From the NCBI GenBank assembly GCA_043497085.1, contig JBIEKI010000002.1: 64,000 nucleotides of DNA. The stretch is one strand, 5' to 3'. Position numbers and translations under genes: made by a program. This stretch comes from Thalassobacillus sp043497085 (lineage in GTDB: Bacteria; Bacillota; Bacilli; Bacillales; Halobacillaceae). Under the pieces are notes generated by a model, which had not been told where the DNA came from, did no database searches, and saw only the letters and a program-made list of their open reading frames with translations. Positions 61,875 through 64,000 of the stretch are shown in pieces (within the stretch, counting starts at the first letter, position 1; the number at the start of each line of letters is the position of its first letter).

Positions 61875-61889
61875 TCTTATCTTTTACTT

Positions 61890-62033
61890 TCAACGATGGA
61901 AATAAAGCCAATAACCGCCGCCAATGATGAGCAATAATAATAAGAGGACAATGACAACGGAATACCATTGTCCACCTGGATTGTAATAGTTGCCATAAGG
62001 ATAAGGCGGGTAAGGACCATAAGAGCTATACAT
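61890..62033 (-). CDS. 47-residue Tyr/Pro/Gly-rich single-span membrane protein
   Basis: It starts at the ATG of 62033 with AGGAGGCGATTG just before it. The N-terminal half is 'MYSSYGPYPPYPYGNYYNPG' and the second half one hydrophobic helix (residues 25-42, 'VVIVLLLLLLLIIGGG') ending 'YWLYFHR'. It resembles the small YjcZ-type sporulation membrane peptides in build only. It lies downstream of sigK on the same strand, which fits a mother-cell role, but this is inference. Confidence 0.7.
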   Translation of the reverse strand: MYSSYGPYPPYPYGNYYNPGGQWYSVVIVLLLLLLIIGGGYWLYFHR

Positions 62034-62081
62034 TGGTCAATCGCCTCCTGTATTAGGTTCTTACCCTATCCTATGCTTGGG

Positions 62082-62813
62082 TCAGTCGTTTGATATAGGA
62101 GAAATACCCATTTTTGCACGTTCATGTTTATAAAATTCATGGAAGATCTTCATCAATGCTCTTTTTTCGATACGTGAAACGTAGCTTCGTGATATCCCTA
62201 ACTCTTTAGCAATCTCTCTTTGTGTTTTTTCTTCTTCTGCATTCAAGCCATAACGGGCAATCAACACTTCCTTCTCCCGTTCATCCAGAATAGTAATGAA
62301 TTCTTTTATTTTTTCCAGTTCCATCCCTAATTGTATTTGTTCGACTACATCGACATGTTCTGCTTTCAAAATATCGATGAGGCTTATTTCATTGCCTTCT
62401 TTATCTTGGCCGATAGGATCATGGAGGGAAACATCTTTTTTCGTTTTTTTCAATGCTCTAAGATGCATAAGTATTTCATTCTCGATACAGCGTGCTGCAT
62501 AAGTAGCCAGTTTTGTCCCCTTGTTCGGAGAGTAGCTTTCAATTCCTTTGATCAAACCAATCGTTCCGATAGAGATTAAGTCTTCTGTATCTTCTTTGGT
62601 ATTTTCGAATTTTTTTACAATATGAGCGACCAGTCTCAAGTTATGTTCAATTAATAAATCCCTAGCTTCTGGATCACCTTCTTGCAACAGCTTCAGTTGT
62701 TTTGCTTCTTCTTCTGGAGAAAGAGGATTAGGAAATGCCTGGTTTTTCACATAAGAGACGAAGAGGAAAGTTTCCTTGACCAAATAGATAAGAGACCCCA
62801 GGATGCTAGACAC
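62082..62813 (-). CDS. sigK: RNA polymerase sigma-K factor, uninterrupted
   Basis: This is the late mother-cell sigma factor, made as pro-sigma-K and cut by SpoIVFB. It has 243 residues from GTG 62813 (GGAGGAGG before it). The hydrophobic pro-sequence 'ILGSLIYLVKETFLFVSYVKN' (in two parts) is present. Region 2 has 'LVAHIVKKFENTKEDTEDLISIG', region 4 'TQREIAKELGISRSYVSRIEKRAL'. In B. subtilis 168 the gene is split by the skin element between spoIVCB and spoIIIC; here it is continuous. Confidence 0.96.
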   Translation of the reverse strand: MSSILGSLIYLVKETFLFVSYVKNQAFPNPLSPEEEAKQLKLLQEGDPEARDLLIEHNLRLVAHIVKKFENTKEDTEDLISIGTIGLIKGIESYSPNKGTKLATYAARCIENEILMHLRALKKTKKDVSLHDPIGQDKEGNEISLIDILKAEHVDVVEQIQLGMELEKIKEFITILDEREKEVLIARYGLNAEEEKTQREIAKELGISRSYVSRIEKRALMKIFHEFYKHERAKMGISPISND

Positions 62814-62912
62814 GATAACAGACCTCCTCCAGGTAGTGGGCTTTTAACCTATAAATTACCTTATGTGGCAATAACGGTTATCGTGTCTGTCCATCTGAAG
62901 AAATAATGGTGA

Positions 62913-62950
62913 AAAAAATAAAAAACCTGTCATACGTTGGTATGACAGGT
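62913..62950 (-). terminator. Terminator of the mrp operon
   Basis: On the minus strand ACCTGTCATAC caac GTATGACAGGT is followed by TTTTTTATTTTTTTC. Confidence 0.88.
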
Positions 62951-62964
62951 AACTTGCTCTGTAT

Positions 62965-63354
62965 TTAATTGTCGATTGATTTCCTTTTTTCCTTAACAAC
63001 CTCAGCATAATCATCTCTGACACTTTTATCCCAGAGCTTTACGCCATTATGATATCCAGCCCGAGAGATCATATGTCCAGAGATTGGGGCAGTCATCATT
63101 ACAAAAATCATTCCTAAGATCAACTTCCCACTCACGATCCCATGTTCCACATACAGGAATAAAAACGCTCCTATCATTATACCTGCTATTCCGAGCGTAG
63201 AACCTTTTGTAACAGCATGCAGCCTGATAAAGAGATCAGGAAAGCGCAACATCCCGATGGAAGCAGAAAATATAAAGAAGGTGCCGATTAACAGAGAAAG
63301 GCTGATGATTATATCAATCAGTAAATTAATCCAAGTCCCGCTCAATGATAACAC
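62965..63354 (-). CDS. mrpG: Mrp Na+/H+ antiporter subunit G
   Basis: It has 129 residues with three membrane segments. 'SASIGMLRFPDLFIRLHAVTKGSTLG' (split) and 'LILGMIFVMMTAPISGHMISRAGY' mark MrpG/MnhG. GTG 63354 gives a 29-base overlap with mrpF; TTG 63345 is possible. It is the last gene of the operon. Confidence 0.93.
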   Translation of the reverse strand: MLSLSGTWINLLIDIIISLSLLIGTFFIFSASIGMLRFPDLFIRLHAVTKGSTLGIAGIMIGAFLFLYVEHGIVSGKLILGMIFVMMTAPISGHMISRAGYHNGVKLWDKSVRDDYAEVVKEKRKSIDN

Positions 63355-63637
63355 CCTTTTCTAAAAATTTGGCTACAGCAATTGTACCGATGAACAGTAA
63401 GATCCCGATCAAGAGAATAACATCGTTCAATTGGGTGGTTACCAATACAATAGACATCAAACCTGCTAAAGCCATTAAATTCACCCCGATATTATCCAAT
63501 GCAACAGCACGATCTGGATTGGTAGGGCCGACGATGGCCCGGTACATGAGCATGATGACAGAAATGGCAATGACGACAATACAAATCAATGCAACTACTG
63601 AAATCATTGATTGTGTATATTCTAATGCTTGTTCCAT
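63326..63637 (-). CDS. mrpF: Mrp Na+/H+ antiporter subunit F
   Basis: It has 103 residues with three membrane segments. 'YRAIVGPTNPDRAVALDNIG' is the MrpF/MnhF hallmark. Its ATG overlaps the mrpE stop by one base (TAATG), so the two are coupled. Confidence 0.94.
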   Translation of the reverse strand: MEQALEYTQSMISVVALICIVVIAISVIMLMYRAIVGPTNPDRAVALDNIGVNLMALAGLMSIVLVTTQLNDVILLIGILLFIGTIAVAKFLEKGVIIERDLD

Positions 63638-64000
63638 TATCTAGTCACCTCCATGATCGCCTTTTCGAAAGTTTCTTTAATATCATTGATGGACTCCACA
63701 ACATCAGGCATATCTATAGCATGGATATAGATTTTGGAATTATCTTCACTTACATCGATAGATAATGTCCCCGGAGTCAAGGAAATCAAGTTCGCTAATA
63801 ATGTGATTTCCCAGTTGCTTTTCAACTCGGTCGGCAAAGCGAAAATTCCCGGTTCAAAATCTAATTTAGGCTTATAAACCAATTTGACAATTTCAATATT
63901 GGAAAGGGTCAGCTCTTTGATGAATAGTACGATAAGCTTAATTACTTTGATTACACGATCCATATAGAAGGAGTCTGGTATGAAACGCTGTAACACAAAG
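63637..64000 (-). CDS. mrpE: Mrp Na+/H+ antiporter subunit E, C-terminal part
   Basis: The frame is open to the window edge. About 120 residues are visible against roughly 160 in the family, so the N-terminus lies outside. 'KLDFEPGIFALPTELKSNWE', 'LLANLISLTPGTLSIDVSEDNS' and 'IHAIDMPDV' are typical of MrpE. The genes A-D are expected beyond the edge. Mrp complexes export Na+ in exchange for H+ and matter for pH and salt tolerance. Confidence 0.93.
   Translation of the reverse strand, partial: FVLQRFIPDSFYMDRVIKVIKLIVLFIKELTLSNIEIVKLVYKPKLDFEPGIFALPTELKSNWEITLLANLISLTPGTLSIDVSEDNSKIYIHAIDMPDVVESINDIKETFEKAIMEVTR

Noticed and set aside
62082..62813. A broken sigK with a skin-like element
   Set aside because: The coding frame is complete from pro-sequence to region 4.

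Overview
The window is a chromosomal segment of a spore-forming member of the Bacillaceae. The evidence is its set of sporulation genes (spoIVFA/spoIVFB, spo0B, safA, a coxA-like gene, bofC, spoVB, rsfA, sigK), Firmicute-type regulation (T-boxes, an L21 leader, a 6S RNA) and a gene order that closely follows the Bacillus subtilis block from minCD/spoIVF to mtnN/yrhC. Dispersed repeats and an Mrp antiporter operon would fit a halotolerant genus such as Halobacillus, Thalassobacillus or Pontibacillus. That genus-level guess is inference only.

Layout. 1-600: the 5' end of an IS4-like transposase and a GC-rich dispersed repeat, where minCD would stand in B. subtilis. 600-8300: spoIVFA-spoIVFB, an RNase E/G gene absent from B. 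subtilis, rplU-prp-rpmA, spo0B-obg-pheB-pheA. 8300-13600: spore coat and cortex genes (safA, a CotS/YsxE-type kinase-like gene, a coxA-like lipoprotein, bofC) mixed with nadE and yebC. 13600-18000: ruvAB, a small membrane protein, queA-tgt-yajC. 18000-22700: membrane proteins (TIGR04086 family, an ArsB/NhaD-type transporter, a DUF421 protein), spoVB and comN. 22700-32000: secDF, recJ-apt, relA-dtd and a convergent cell-wall amidase. 33000-48100: T-box-hisS-aspS, 6S RNA, tcdA, rsfA, rarA, a YczE-type protein, cymR-iscS-mnmA, a TPR protein, recD2, a zinc-ribbon microprotein and an AI-2E family protein. 48100-61900: T-box-alaS, ireB-ruvX-yrzB, mltG, trmR-trhP1-trhP2-udk, greA, a sporulation-type PBP, a DUF1510 protein, mtnN, yrhC. 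61900-64000: a microprotein, an uninterrupted sigK and the end of an mrp operon.

Several genes work together. Prp is adjacent to L27, whose N-terminal extension it is expected to cleave. queA/tgt, mnmA/iscS, tcdA and trhP1/trhP2/trmR are all tRNA-modification genes, and the TrhP route uses prephenate, the substrate of PheA encoded here. SpoIVFA/SpoIVFB/BofC and SigK are the classical pro-sigma-K processing checkpoint and its target.

The least ordinary material is non-coding. A hairpin element of about 90 bp occurs three times, each copy next to a T-run: after the 6S terminator, after the alaS T-box terminator, and inside another repeat. The second family is a 240-260 bp 'AGCTCCAGCGCCT...AAGGCGCTTGCGCT' repeat with two copies. 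One of these copies has the hairpin element inserted in its apical loop, while the other copy shows the empty site. Most of the protein-coding content is ordinary core genome. I found no CRISPR array, phage, tRNA, rRNA or new multigene defence system.
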